A stretch of 64,000 nt of DNA from Mytilus californianus (GCF_021869535.1 NW_026262712.1:110915640-110979639), one strand, 5' to 3'; positions 44,771 through 57,370 are shown, counted from the first letter of the stretch. Notes: generated by a model from the letters alone, not told the origin. Made by a program: numbers and translations.

Positions 44771-45734
44771 TATGTATTAGTACACATTCTTATCAAAATT
44801 TCTCTATTAAATCATTAAAACCTTTTGTTGTGCTTTCATAGTCCATTCCTATTGTTGTCAAAGATTGACACTTTAAGTAGTCCCAGAAATCTACAATGAA
44901 TACATAAAAGTAACTTAATTCGATAGTTTTTTATCCCATCATTACTAACATAGTTGTATTCAACTTTAATTGAACAAGTGATAAACAAAATAAAAAGAAT
45001 AACAACTTATATTTTGATTGTAAAACAATCTTTGAATGTTTAAGATTAAGTAAATGCTTTTAATGGTCGATTTGGTAATACACACATATATACGTGTTTG
45101 CCTCTCTACGCCAAATATAGCAGATTAAACTAATGATCAACCTTATTCTGTAATAAAAATAATTCCTATGTCAGATATTCTTAGTTGGGCTGTGTTGATT
45201 TTATTAAAGCTATTTGTTTGGTCATTCAAACGTTTACGTATGTGCCTACAAAAAGGATGTACGTATTCCTTTAGGTCATTAATTGCACCATTTTAAACTG
45301 ATTCCTAAATTATTCTTAATTAAAGTTTTATGACCAAACCTACTTTTTATATATTTTATATGTACAGCAACACTTCAAATATGATGAAAATTTGTTCTTT
45401 CTGTATTATTGATTCTATTCTCTTTCCTATGATATTCATTTTTTTATGACTTGTTCGTTATGCAAATCGCAGTATTCATATATAAGAAACTCAATTTATT
45501 GAAACTTTATATGTGTATAAGAAACTCATCATTGATCCAACGCTAAACTTGTTTACGCCGGCAATGCGTTTCGTCTAACCAGTGACGTTAAATGTTGATG
45601 GAGATTACAGACCAAAATGTCGGATGGTTTTATCTCAAAATTCAGCTACGGTAATCTCATACCGGAAAGAAATACTTGTTTTTACGAACATTCTAAATTT
45701 TTCAAAAGATAGGCACACGCTACTTAAAAGAGGG

Positions 45735-46180
45735 ACAACACATACCAGAGGGACATTCAAACTAATAGATCGAAAATAAACTGAAAACGCCATGGCTAAA
45801 AAAGAAAAAAAAAGAGCCAAACAGACAAATAATAGTACACACGACACAACATAGAAAACTAAAGACTAAGCAACACGAATCCCACCAAAAACTTGGGGTG
45901 ATCTAAGGTGCTCAGGAAGGGTAAGAGTAAGCAAATCCTACTCAACATGTGGCACCCGTCGTGTTGCTCATGTTATTACAAACCCGGTAAATAGTCTATT
46001 TCGGTAGCGCACATTCGTGAAAAGGGAACGACATAAGGAACATATCCGATATCATGTGTGAAACGGATATTCCATAACGGGCAACCAACTCGTGATGTCG
46101 TCCGTAAAATTTACGGAAGGCTGATTTAAATTCACTATTTGGAATTTTTGGTTTAATAGGTTCCTTGTGAGCAACAAAGG
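45735..46180 (-). repeat. Family C tail copy (empty site for the 35.2-kb transposon)
   Basis: Carries ACACATACCAGAGGGACATT, AACGCCATGGCTAAAAAAG, TGGCACCCGTCGTGTTGC and CAACTCGTGATGTCGTCC. GCCATGGCTAAA is uninterrupted here, giving the pre-insertion form of the site occupied at 35195-36733. Confidence 0.85.
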
Positions 46181-46189
46181 ATATTCAAA

Positions 46190-46400
46190 TTCTTAAGTTG
46201 AAAACACAATACTATAGCAAAAATGATAACCCATAATTTTTTTAGCATAAATAACACAACATAGAAGCCAAAAGACTGAACAACAAAAACTTAACCAGAA
46301 AAAACCGCATGTGATATCAAGTGTTACGAAAGGATAACTTTATGATGAGTTTATTTATCCTTCTAAACATGTGGCAACCGTAGCTCATATAAATAGACAG
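46190..46400 (-). repeat. Diverged family C tail fragment
   Basis: AAAGGATATTCAAATTCTTAAG, AACACAACATAGAAGCC, AACCGCATGTGATATCA and CTAAACATGTGGCAACCGT follow the family C order with heavy divergence. Confidence 0.6.
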
Positions 46401-46888
46401 TCGGTAACAGTAATTTACAATTATGACCATACCATTGATAATCCATTTCAACACATAACTGCTTACTATTGGGCTGGTGACATTTTTTTAATAGTAACGA
46501 TAACAATAGTCAGATCTTTCTCAATATATGTTAGGTACTTTTCGTTATAAAGTGCTGTCATATCACTATTTCAGGTTAGGAAAGGGGTGAGCCCTCACGA
46601 ACTTCTTTAACCGTACCAAATACTGCGCCTGCCCAAAATCTTAGCCTTACACCAAGCGATAGGCATTGGCCTATATGTGCCATACTTGTTTTATCTTTAT
46701 TATGTATTTGAATTCCGACTGTTCACATTTGCTTTTGTCATATTTTGTCAGCTTGGAATCTTAAATAGTTTCTATACGCTCATTTTCTGATCCAGATTTT
46801 ATCTAAATCAAGGTATTTTGTTTTGTTGATGGATAGTAGTGTTATCGGGAACTTAATCACATAATCACATTTTGTTTTATTAATCTAG

Positions 46889-46980
46889 GAAAAAATACAA
46901 GCACTTCAAAACATTAACGTTGAAGGAATTGTACAGCAGTTCGACTTCGATAAACATGTATCAAAATTTGTATTATCAAA
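46889..46980 (+). CDS. Candidate internal exon of an unknown gene
   Basis: TTTATTAATCTAG (acceptor) is followed by 92 nt open in one frame, EKIQALQNINVEGIVQQFDF then DKHVSKFVLS, then donor GTAAGA; phase 2 at the end. The composition is helical and acidic/basic balanced. It joins in phase with 47717-47780. The protein is not recognised, and other exons were not located, so this could be part of a pseudogene. Confidence 0.4.
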
Positions 46981-47716
46981 GTAAGACTAAAAAGCTATAT
47001 TATAAGCACAAATTATAATTAGTATGATAACTATAATTGGTATATTGTTTTATAAAATGAAAATATATATAAATAACATGCGTCGAAAGTGTTTTGCAGT
47101 ACTAACATTAGAAAGCCAAACATGTATTATCACCGAACCAATTAAATTTGTTTAGAAAGGTTTGTTTTAAATCATGCAAATACCGTCGTACTGACTACTG
47201 AGCCGAAAGTTCACCAGCAGAGGTATCGACCCAGTAATGTAAAAAATTAAGACAACACGTTATAAATGTCAAGTGCCCAAAGCACGTTTCTTGATTGCTT
47301 ATTCAAGCACAGGCAATAAATGAGTAACTAAATATAAAACCCTTTTCAATAAACACAACAGACACATCATTAAACTCGATTCGAAATATACAATGTACAT
47401 ATAGAGTAGAAACGAAAACCACTGGCAAAACGAATATAACGAAATAATCGATCTAAAATTTGATTAACATAGATAAATACATAGAATCTATTAAAATTGT
47501 GTTGACTAAAAGATTAATATCTGTGGACTTGGTCAACTGGAAAGTTATACCATTATTTTATTTTAATAAATTTGGCAAGAATTTCCTTATCATTCATATG
47601 AACGTTGATGGTATTAACCTAATTCCAGGTTAAAATAAGCTGCCAGAATTTCATATGAATATAGTAAAAGTATGGGTTAAAAAAATACAAAAAATAAAGT
47701 AGCCAAATTTTTTTAG

Positions 47717-47780
47717 ATCTATGCTCAACGAGTTCTTTGAAAAATCAGTCGACCAAGATAAAAAAATTAATGCCTTTTAA
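47717..47780 (+). CDS. Candidate following exon ending in a stop
   Basis: TTTTTTTAG is followed by one base completing the codon left by 46980, then SMLNEFFEKSVDQDKKINAF and TAA at 47778-47780. After the stop the same frame stays protein-like (KYWINSIIIYVNNIIDENGN, to about 47895), so the stop may be a lesion. Confidence 0.38.
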
Positions 47781-48017
47781 AAATACTGGATAAATAGCAT
47801 TATTATCTATGTTAACAACATTATAGATGAAAATGGTAACATATTGGAGAAATTTGTTTTACAAAAGCTCATGATGATATATAATTGTAAGGCAGAATGT
47901 TACAATTGAAGATTTTATGATGGTATGATACTAAACCCCTAACGGGAGGGATTGTACTTAATTTCTATAGAGTAGATATCTCACAAAACATGTTTAACCC
48001 TGCTGCATTTTTGCGCC

Positions 48018-48245
48018 TGTGCCATATATAAAGGCAACAGTAGTATACCGCTGTTCGAAATTCATAAATCGATTGAGAAAAAAACAAATCCGGGTTACAA
48101 ACTAAAACTGAGGGAAACACATCAAATATAAGAGGAAAACTACGACACAACAGAAACACAACATTAAAATGTAACACACACAGAAACGAACTATAATATA
48201 ACAATGGCCATTTTCCTGACTTGGTACAGGACATTTTAAGAAAAA
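48018..48245 (+). repeat. Family G tail copy
   Basis: Nearly colinear with 23017-23250: AAAGGCAACAGTAGTATACC, GATTGAGAAAAAAACAAATCC and CATTTTCCTGACTTGGTACA. Confidence 0.85.
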
Positions 48246-48394
48246 AATGGTAGGTTGAACCTAGTTTTGTGGCTAGCCAAACCTCCCGCTTTTATGGCAA
48301 TGTTAAATATAACATTAAAATGACAACATTACATGACAGGACTACAATACAAATAAATGAGAGAATATATAGGACAGAAAAATATAGCTAACAA

Positions 48395-48790
48395 AAGGTA
48401 CCAGGTTTAAAATTTAATACGCAAGACGCGCGTTTCGTCCACACAAGACTAACCAGTGACACTCAGATCAAAAAAGTTCGAAAGTCAAAACAAGTACAAA
48501 GTTGAAGAGCATTGAGGACCAAAAGTTTCATGTTAGGAGCCTCTTTGTTAATCGTTTATGTTTTTTTTTAAATATTAGTTCATTTATATGTTTTGGAGTT
48601 TAGCTTGACGTCCATTTTCACTAAACTAGTGCACAATTTTATTTTTATTTATGAGCGAGCTGAGGACAATCTCCGGGTGCTTGATTTTTCTCATTGCGTT
48701 GAAAAACATTGATGGCCTTCGGCTTTTATCTTCTCTTTAGTCGTGTTGTTGTCTCTTTGAAATATTCCACATTACCATTCTCAATTTTAT
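48395..48790. repeat. Two dispersed repeats side by side
   Basis: About 48400-48540 matches 37040-37190 and 59165-59345 (GACGCGCGTTTCGTC, TGAAGAGCATTGAGGACC). About 48545-48790 is the reverse complement of the receptor intron 4 repeat (18295-18690). Neither encodes a supported protein. Confidence 0.7.
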
Positions 48791-48989
48791 TAAATACTTT
48801 ACAACAAAAAATTCATGTAAAACTAAAGTACAAGTTAATTTTGTAACATTCATTAATAAGAATTGTAATTACATGTAGACATTACGAACATCTTCATTCA
48901 GAGTGAGATCTCTTAACCGATGGCAAATAGTGTTAAACAATGAGTATATAATGTGTTCAACATTATTTGAAAGACAATACATAGAAGGT

Positions 48990-49330
48990 GTTGCTGGTGG
49001 ACTATCAGTCCCCGAGGGTATCATCAGCTCAGTAGTCAGTACTTCGGTACTGACATGATTTATAACAAACCTTTCTAAAATTGTCCGTTAATAAATTTTG
49101 AAATTATTAAGAAACTAAGGTTTCAACTCCCTCAGGCAAAGTTGACCTGAGATGAATTTGGCTATTTGTTTTAGATATTTTTGTCATATAGCTCTTCAAC
49201 TGTTTCGGTACTTATTCATCCTCGGATTTCAAATGTTTGGCTTGGAGCGTTCCTGATGAAGGTAAATCCAGAAAAGCGCTGCGGACGCATGAAATTATTA
49301 AAATGTCGTTTTCAATTTTTGTCGTTGGAC
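48990..49330. repeat. Probable dispersed repeat fragment
   Basis: GGTGTTGCTGGTGGACTATC and CCCGAGGGTATCATCAGC resemble, in reverse orientation, short stretches at about 47195-47240 and 59460-59530 (AGCAGAGGTATCGACCCAGT and relatives). Boundaries are not clear. Confidence 0.35.
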
Positions 49331-50201
49331 ATTACATTTTCTTAACGATTCTGGAGTGAAATAATAAAAAAAGACTTCTTGAAAAACTGAAAATTAGTTT
49401 TAATATTCTAAAATTGAAGCATTTAGTATGGGGTTAAAATAAATGATGACCTATTTGATTACAATAATGATGTTTTGTATATGCAAAGCTAATTACGTGT
49501 CTGACTCGAAAACAGCATTTATAATTGTGTATGCTGTATTTCAAGCATAATTCAAGTATAGTTACAACAGGCAAAATGTCAGAATACAAAATATAAATGT
49601 GTACTAGATTAAAATGTCATATTGTTATATTAGTATATTTGTTTGAAAGTATACGATCTAGCATAAATTAATGAGTTTATAAACTGATATAAGAGAGATT
49701 AATTTTATAAATTACACATCTTGAACTGATTAAGTGATATAATTATTACCTTTTAACGCTCCATATGATGATTGATAATGATACTCTCTATCGTTAAAAA
49801 AGAAAAGATTACAAAACAAAATATTGATGGAATCTTTATTTTCATTAAACTACAAATAATGTTTTACTAAGATAAACCTGTGAATACGCTAAAGAACATT
49901 TTTTAAAACAGTCAAAGCCGATGTGACAATTTCTGTTTCAAAACCAGGAAGATATTTGATTGGAATAAATATGAAAGAAATATAAAAAATAATGCTGAAA
50001 CAATACACAAAAATAATTACCTGATGATATTTATAGTAAATTGGCCTATAATAAGTCTCATTGATCTATATTTATTTATTTCATTCTTAATAGTGTTATG
50101 GTGTTGAATAATTATATTAAAAAAAGAAATTACCGATCACGCTAAAAGAGTCGCCGTAATGCCCGGTATAAAAGGGAAGTTATGTTTTAATTTTTAGGTT
50201 C

Positions 50202-50480
50202 GTACAAAGAATCTGATTGCAAATCCAAGACTACAAGTCTTGCAACCGAATTCGCGAAAGCATCACTGGTCAATATGGTATAAGAATTTATACTCAAATA
50301 AACATCCTCTGGAAGCTGAAATATCACAAAAAGGTAGACAGATACAGCTTTGGCAAAAAAGCTAAAATTGTTCTGAAAATTGCATTCAGTGCTGTCGCAT
50401 ATACACCAGAATATATGTATAGATGTACACATACGATGCTTAGCACGCACTACCTTGTTACCAACGGAATTGTTGCATAA
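50202..50480 (+). other. Candidate terminal exon, unrecognised
   Basis: TTTTAATTTTTAG at about 50198 could be an acceptor. A frame open from 50217 to the stop at 50478-50480 gives 87 residues including GQYGIRIYTQINILWKLKY and AFSAVAYTPEYMYRCTH. An in-frame TGA at 50214 precedes it. No family is recognised, and an antisense frame of equal length reduces confidence. Confidence 0.22.
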
Positions 50481-50749
50481 TTGGAAATAGAAAATAGGGA
50501 TCTCAAGATTTGGGTATAAGTTTTGGAAGCACTATAAATAGGTGATAAATCTTGATATAAAAACAATTCATGTCAGGTCTGCCGAAGGAGAATGAAGTCT
50601 TCTTAAAGTTTCACTAGATATTTCCTTTTAAATGACATACGTACGTTACTCGACGTACGGACATAAAAGGACGGGTTAATGTCAACCATATAATTCGATT
50701 AAATACGTCGCTTAAGTAACAGAGTGTCATATTGTTATATTAGTATATT

Positions 50750-51840
50750 TGACAGCAAGTAACATTCTGTTGCTTATAATATCAGGCCCCACCGCTTTAT
50801 AAACATCAAGTGTGGAAACTAAATCGTGCACGTCTTGTTCACTAACTACAATCAATGACAGGAAATCAGCACAACGATCGTTAAAGACTGGTAAATCCTT
50901 ATCTGGATTCTCTAAATTAGATATAGAACAATAAATATTTATTCAAAATTTCTGACTTTTCAGTACTCTCATATGCCAAATTATAATTTTGATTCGGATC
51001 CTTCAAAGGCGGTACGTCATGAACAGGCCTGTCGTTTTTAATGTGCATATTAATAATCTTCCAATACTGTTTCGGATTCGCTTGTTTGATTTCATCAAAA
51101 TTTTCATTTAAACTAGCGTAAAAATGTTTTTTAGCCTGCTTTTTCAAGTTATTTACTTTGTTTCGCTGTTTTCAAACGTAGAAATAATTTACGAAATTTG
51201 TCGCTCTTGCGCATTTCACGACGCAAGTTAGAATTATACCAGATTTTGTCATCACATCGTACTACAACTTCTCGTGTAGGTATACACTCTGATGCTATGT
51301 CAAGGAGTGATTTAGTGAAATTAGTGCAGGCAACATTTATATTATCTGCGTCAGAAATCAAATGCTCCCAATTGGTCCCTAACACCTTTTGATTCATGAG
51401 GTCAAAATCCCCATTTTTATAATCCCAAATCTTCCGCTTATAAGTACGACTACTTGTAAATCCGCAATCAATTGTGACATATGTTCCATCGTGATCACTG
51501 ATCCCTCTATCAATAGGTATTGTGTCTTTATCGACAACAGGTTTTGAATCTGTAACTAAAATAGGATCAAGCAACGAAGTGTTACCTGTACGTGAATCAA
51601 AGTGCGTCGGCTTATCTATAATGTTAATGAGGCCGTTAATGAAAATAATATCTCTTATATTTTACGATATATCTGACATGAAATTTTTGTTCAGATCGCC
51701 CAAACAAATTATACCACTATTTTCATCTAAAGCCCTTTTCAACATCATATCAAAATATTGCCAGAAACAAACTGAAGACTGTCGTTCTGATCTATAATTA
51801 ATATTTATCAGTATTGACTGAAGTTTCGTCTTTAATTGGT
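50750..51840 (-). pseudogene. Jockey/CR1-type LINE fragment (endonuclease end to RT start)
   Basis: In minus sense: YRSERQSSVCFWQYFDMML, then ICLGDLNKNF (endonuclease GD.N motif), a stop, IIDKPTHFDSRTGNTSLLDP, then GISDHDGTYVTI (SDH motif) and the linker KRKIWDYKNGDFDLMNQK, VVRCDDKIWYNSNLRREMRK, HFYASLNENFDEIKQANPKQ, ending at the RT entry VSEQDVHDLVSTLDVYKAVG with PDIIS. The order fits jockey/CR1-like non-LTR elements. There is a stop in the endonuclease and a frame break at 51147-51149, and the RT catalytic core is absent. Confidence 0.82.
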
Positions 51841-52007
51841 ATAGATGTATAATATAGTCTGACAGCTACAAAATTCGACATACTAAATTTGGACCTTTTC
51901 AAACTGGACCAGATCCTTAATTTACCTACTACGAACTGTTTATACATGTAATTTCACCTCCATATTATTATTTTATGCATAAAATATAAGGAATATAATT
52001 TGAAAGA

Positions 52008-52267
52008 TGTATGACAAAAATGTTAAACACTGTCCGCACAAATCGGTCCACTCTGGGTTTTTACGACCAAAATTTTCTTTTTGTACACGTTTTCCTCTTT
52101 CCATCGATATATTGTTTAGGTGTGTGTTCTTCCGGTACATTTAAGTTGAGAAAAATGCATGCAGTACTACTAGAGGTATTGGGCAAATACAAATATCCAA
52201 ATATTATAAAATATTTTGATTTCCTGGACCGACTTGTGCGGACAGTGTTTGACATTTTGTTCATACA
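52008..52267. mobile_element. 260-bp MITE with 42-bp inverted repeats
   Basis: Arms at 52008-52049 and 52226-52267 are nearly perfect inverted copies: TGTATGACAAAAATGTTAAA on the left against TGTATGAACAAAATGTCAAA on the right, followed by CACTGTCCGCACAARTCGG. The interior is 176 bp. Apparent open frames through it on both strands are by-products. No clear target duplication. Confidence 0.85.
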
Positions 52268-52449
52268 CATTCCAAATTTTATTCCTTATACATTTTTTGG
52301 AAATTGGAATCAAAGGTCAGGCCTTAAAATATCAATATTTCAACATCAAGGACAAAAGGGAAAATTTTTTTGATATTTATTCATTCGAATGCTACAAAAA
52401 CGGTACAATCACAAGCATGCTGAAACGGATGTCAAACCGACACATTTGA

Positions 52450-54060
52450 CTATTTATATTAAAAGCTGCTATTAAAAAATGACGATCTTGAACCTTTTGA
52501 TTTTTTTCCATTTGTGACATGGTGTTTTTGATGTTGCATCTAAAAGGTTGTGAATTTTGGGAAAATAAGTATCTATTTATAGATAAATGAAATTGTGTAT
52601 CATTTGCATAGTCCGGACAGATCAGTTATAGCACAAAAATATCATAGTCAACCGAGGCTAATGCGAGGTTTAAGAAAAACCATAGGTGTGACTTGCATTA
52701 ATTTAGCGTTTGGTTGAGTGTAAAACAAACTCAGTTTGGTGCATGAACATTGTCTTAGTAGGATTATCTCGGTCAAAATTGTAGAATCATCATTTTTTTA
52801 CGGCAGTGATAGAAACTACAATGTAATGCCAATTTGATAATGTTGTAATTGAAAATCGGTCACGACCCTTTTATAACTTGTCTTTAAAAAATTACATACA
52901 ATAGCTTTAGTCTTCGTCAAATAGAGATATGGGTCAATCTCTTCGTCATCGTTTGCGGATTCAGTACCCGTATCAGCATTACAGCACACTTTCCTTTCTT
53001 GAAACAATAAAGTCAAGTGCAGGACAGAGTTTGTTCAACGCAAACACAATTTTTGAGCACAAAGATTTACCTTTGCAGGTACAAAGTTAATCTTGTAAGT
53101 AATCTGATGACATTTGTCACTTGATAAAAGTTGGGGTTAATCCCTTTTTTTCTTCCCAGCCGAAAACTGAAGCCTGAGATCAAAAAGAGTGTTGTTTTAT
53201 CCAGTCTAAAATGGAATAACTTGATGGTCAAACGTTTTTAACTGAACAGGAAAAATTCCAATATTTCTTGACATGGAGCACAAAATTACCAAAAGAATCT
53301 CCGATGTGTTTTCCATTTTTTCAGCACAATTTGAAATATTTTTGAAATCATTCGAAACACGAACAGGAACTCCTCTTACCTTTTGTTTAATTAAACAGTC
53401 GCCAACGATGATGCACTATCAGTCAAGTGACACATGCTATCTTGACCTCTCTTCCCTTTCATCTGACGCGAACTCGAATCAATTATGGATTGACAAACCT
53501 AAAAGACTGATAGTGCCATGTAATGAAACGTATCCTTACGATTAATTGTCTCCATGTTGAGCCTATATTGTCGGCACCTTCTTGTATCACCGCCCCCCCC
53601 CCCCCCTGGTGTTTTGAAACAATGCCATCTAAAACGTAAATACCGTCTTGAATCGGTAAAACTCGTGCATGCCAATGCACAAAAGATCTAATCAAAGAAC
53701 ATGTACATAATCATATCGATACTATCAAATTCATTATGGAGGAAAAAATGAATGATGGAGCTGATTGACAGATATGAAAATTTTGCGAGTAATGCTTACA
53801 AATTTACAAGTCTTATTGTTAATGAAAAGCATTTTTACCCTACTCCTGAGTTCCCACAATGGAAGTACTGAATACTCAGATATGATACCCTTGATGCAGC
53901 CTATCAACTAACGACTTAACAAATAGTGTTTTTGTCTGCTATCAAACTTACCAAACTTAGAATACAATAATAGAAATAAGGGTAGTAAAATAAGATTGTG
54001 TAAGCTGATAAATGTTGTAGATAATTGTAGTTAAATATATCAATTGTACTCTATGGTATA
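52450..54060. other. Stretch without a supported gene
   Basis: Short open frames at 52816-53016 (-), 53273-53545 (+) and 53483-53695 (-) lack recognised motifs and splice support. A C16-type homopolymer lies near 53592-53606. Confidence 0.4.
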
Positions 54061-54068
54061 ATACTCAC

Positions 54069-54395
54069 AGCTGCCATTGAACGCAATTGTTGCTTTTTTT
54101 GTTTCTTTGATATTGTCTGGATAACGCATCAAGCATTGCACTTCTAGAAAAATTGTCGTTGGATTTTGAATCGTCATTGTCCATTCAAACCAATTTGCAG
54201 TACACGAACACTCGTTTGGTTTGCATATACTATATTTCTTTATGCAGGATGTGTTATGATGCGCCAAGGTGAACAAACTTGTATTGTTTGCTACTATTTC
54301 CACAGTCTGTCCTAAAGGTTTCTTATATGTTGAACAATTAAATCTTAATATGTGACCTGTTATTTCTCCCTTTATAAGTGGTACGTCATTGACGA
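54069..54395 (-). CDS. Extracellular Ig-like exon of a membrane receptor
   Basis: Acceptor TTGTTTATTTACAG, 327-nt exon (phase 1 in, phase 1 out), donor GTGAGT. The product starts VNDVPLIKGEITGHILRFNC and has cysteines at FNCS, SCIKKYSICKPNECSCTANW and EVQC, with FEWTMTIQNP before the last. The C-x5-C-x4-C-x-C cluster before W.EWT is one I associate from memory with lineage-expanded Ig-like membrane proteins of mussels. Several N-glycosylation sites (NCS, NNTS, NTS) fit an extracellular domain. It likely belongs with the membrane exon at 43694-43798 and the upstream exon at 55715-55902. Confidence 0.6.
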
Positions 54396-55084
54396 CTGTA
54401 AATAAACAGTTTTGTTATTCGAAACCAAAACATGTCATTGAAAGCAGCAAAAAAAAAAGTAAAAGAAACTTGACACAATATTTTTTTACCCAAAAATTAT
54501 ACCGGTAAATCAAGCTAACCTCAATATGTTGATGGGATATGTATACTTTAGGTAAAGACAAACGAGGATTCATAAATAGTAGTATATCGCTGTTCAATGG
54601 AAATATAGTAGGTAATAAGTTGTCAATTTAAAGAGAATAAGAAGGTCTTGTACATGTATATTCAATCTGGAGAGCATGTCAATGATATATCTTCAGGAAA
54701 ATAACCGGATATATTTGTTTGATGATATGGTACAATTATTGACTTTTGTTGAGGTTGATACTATACAATTCCTGTCTTGTGATGAGGTAGATATGTGGTT
54801 TTATTAACATTGGAAAAACTGCTATTAACTGAGTCCATCGGCCGAAGTGAGTATAAGTTTTCCAAGGTCAATAAAACCACATATTTACCGAAACAAAAGA
54901 CAGCAATTGTTTTATTTCTTATTCTGAGAGAGTATCGAGATAAAATGTATGTTATGACAATTATTTACTAAAAATAATTGTACGGTAAACGATTTTGACA
55001 TAATTACACACGTAAACGCACGCAACGGTTTGCTCGGTTAATATACATTTTCTACAGGTGAATATGCCAAGGCTCCGTGTTGAA

Positions 55085-55341
55085 GACCGTACTTTGACCT
55101 ATAATGGTTTACTTTTACAAATTATGACTTGGATGGAGAGTTGTCTCATTGGCACTCATACCACATCTGCTTATATCTATTATTTATTCAAAATCCAATT
55201 CATATAGAAAAACCTACTAAATTTCTATCCATATGGAATAAAATGATTTATGAACCCAAGAGATGTGATATTCCGCAAGGCCAATGGGTTGATCAATCAT
55301 TATATCAACTTATATCAAACGTGAACAATTGGTTTATAATA
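55085..55341 (+). other. End of a family A copy and a coding-like remnant
   Basis: Up to about 55185 is a truncated family A tail (GAGAGTTGTCTCATTGGCAC). From 55190 a frame reads NPIHIEKPTKFLSIWNKMIY, then EPKRCDIPQGQWVDQSLYQL, and ends at 55342-55344. It looks protein-derived but is unrecognised. Confidence 0.3.
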
Positions 55342-55714
55342 TGACTCTCTTTAGTTCTCAGTGTCATTTAATTATTTTTAGATACAAACTGTAGTGAAAT
55401 ATATCCTTGGTTAAATGGTATTTTGCTTAGACTGACTTTATTATATGCAAAGGATTTATGATGTTATGCATATGTGAGTCTGAATAATAAATACTAGAAG
55501 AAAAAGGTACAATTTCAATGTTGAAAGAACAAAACATGAAATTTTGATCAATCATGACAATACTGAATACAATAGAATAAAAAAACTACATGTTTATATA
55601 GAAAATTTTCATTTTAAATTGAAGTGGATTGTAACATTTGAACAGCTGTTCAACAATTGCATTGGAAATCGTTGGTCCATGTAATTCACGGTGCGATTGC
55701 AGATACTTTCATTG

Positions 55715-55902
55715 TCAATATTGACACTCCGAAGGTTTTGAACACAATATGAGTAAATTTTTTCTTTGTAGTGATGGTCTGTAGTGCATGTAATAGAAAT
55801 ATTGTTTTTCTCCTTGTAATGGCCTCACCATTAAGTATAACCGACGATTAGGCTCAAGCAGAAAAAGACTATCATGTGCTGATACTTTAATCAAGAGTGA
55901 AT
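55715..55902 (-). pseudogene. Upstream Ig-like exon of the receptor, with a stop
   Basis: Acceptor TACCATTGTTAG; the exon starts at 55902 in phase 1 and encodes SLLIKVSAHDSLFLLEPNRR, then LYLMVRPLQGEKQYFYYMHY and ILCSKPSECQY before TGA at 55715-55717. The pattern (strand-like segments, one early Cys pair region) fits a first Ig-like domain after a signal-peptide exon. Sequence after the stop stays partly protein-like in another frame (LTMKVS), suggesting a one-base lesion. Same strand and phase as 54069-54395. Confidence 0.45.
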
Positions 55903-57155
55903 CTAACAATGGTAAAAAGATGAAAATACAAAATAACAATTAATTTTACAATGTGTTGAATCAATGTTATAATGTATGAATGTCAAATGTAGATAATAGC
56001 ATAGTCTATAGAACGCGAAATAAAGTTGCAATCATAAAGGTGAAATTTCCAGTATATCACGGATAAAAAGTTCAAATATGTGATGAACGATTTGAAGTCA
56101 TCAAATACAAAGTTATAAATGTAACTCACAAATTGTGTCCAAGATGACGTTTGTCCTTAAATGTTCTCCAGTTCTGTAATTACCCTTCAATTCGGTTCGA
56201 GATACGTGTAAGAGGGAAACGGTAACGATGATACGATGTTTTGAAGTTCTTATAAGGTTTAAAGATGAATAATCCTCTTAGACCAGGAACAGATAAACAA
56301 ATTAAGAATACAATCCAACGAACTATACAAATGAAGGAAAGAAATAACAGAATATTCATCTACTCTTCAAGGAAGAATATCAATATCCAGGTCATTCATC
56401 AAGTCATCAAATTATGATTTAGATAATGTTTATTTTTCAAAGTCACCAAAATCCTCCCATATGCCAAAATCAAAGGCACTTTATTCATATGATTTGCACC
56501 ACGTGACTTTGGCCCTTTTGATTAAATTACTTTCCTTAGTTTAAGATTTAAAATTTAAATTATATCAAATGTGCGGATAATCCAGTCCTTTTCCGTCATG
56601 AATCTAAAACTAAGTGTCTTTGAAAACTTCCTTTGGCGGATATTTACAAAAAATGTTGGGTAATTCTAAGGAAAATGCTTAAAATGTGACTTTTTACGAA
56701 ATAGGAATATTGAAATCATCATGTTTTAAAAGAATTTGGCCGAAAACTTAAGAAAGCAGGTAGGTTAAAAGTTATTTAACTTTAAAACGCAACCTTCATA
56801 TATGCGGACAACTGATGAATAAATATCTTCTTGTATCTTAATTTTTGTTTTTAATTTTGCTTTTTTTTTGGAGGGGCATATTTAATCCTATTGTAATGGC
56901 TGCCGTCATGATAAGGCAAAATGGCCGCTATTCAAATTAGTACCCGAAATTTTGCCATATGCCTAACACAGAACCTTTTAGATTGTGGCTTTCGCATAGT
57001 GTCGGATAAAGTGTCAGACATGGTTTTCTTTATCTCATCACCTAAGTAACCAGTATCGGTTTTGAGACTGGCTTCACTTTTATGTCCTGTTATAGTCATT
57101 TTATGACGACTTGCGAATTTTTAAATATTATCATATACAAGGACAGCAGTTGCTC

Positions 57156-57370
57156 TTAATGAATAGTTCGTATATAACGCACTGATAATCCAGCTTTTCC
57201 AGAAGAAATTGTTGCCATTATATTAGCCATAGTGGTTAGCCCCATTGGTATATTATCAGTCCATTTAACGGAGTTCAGTTTTGTGCTATGTCGTTGAAAT
57301 AGGCGATCACATTTATTTCCCCGCAAATGACTAGTATATAATCTGAAGGATCTCACAGGGCATAAGTCAT
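57156..57370 (-). pseudogene. DUF3504/KIAA1958-like recombinase-domain gene, second exon
   Basis: In minus sense, acceptor CATTGCAG is followed by DDLCPVRSFRLYTSHLRGNK, then CDRLFQRHSTKLNSVKW and MANIMATISSGKAGLSVRYI, and a stop at 57156-57158. The family normally continues ...KAGLS..YTNHS.R, the tyrosine-recombinase-like RxxH/R region. Here it reads SVRYIRTIH and stops, so the catalytic end is lost. Confidence 0.7.

Noticed and set aside
52011..52373. 120-residue protein
   Set aside because: It crosses both inverted arms of a MITE and has an antisense frame of similar kind.
53273..53545. 90-residue + strand frame starting MEHKITKR
   Set aside because: No splice sites, homologues or repeats recognised; kept only as part of an unannotated stretch.
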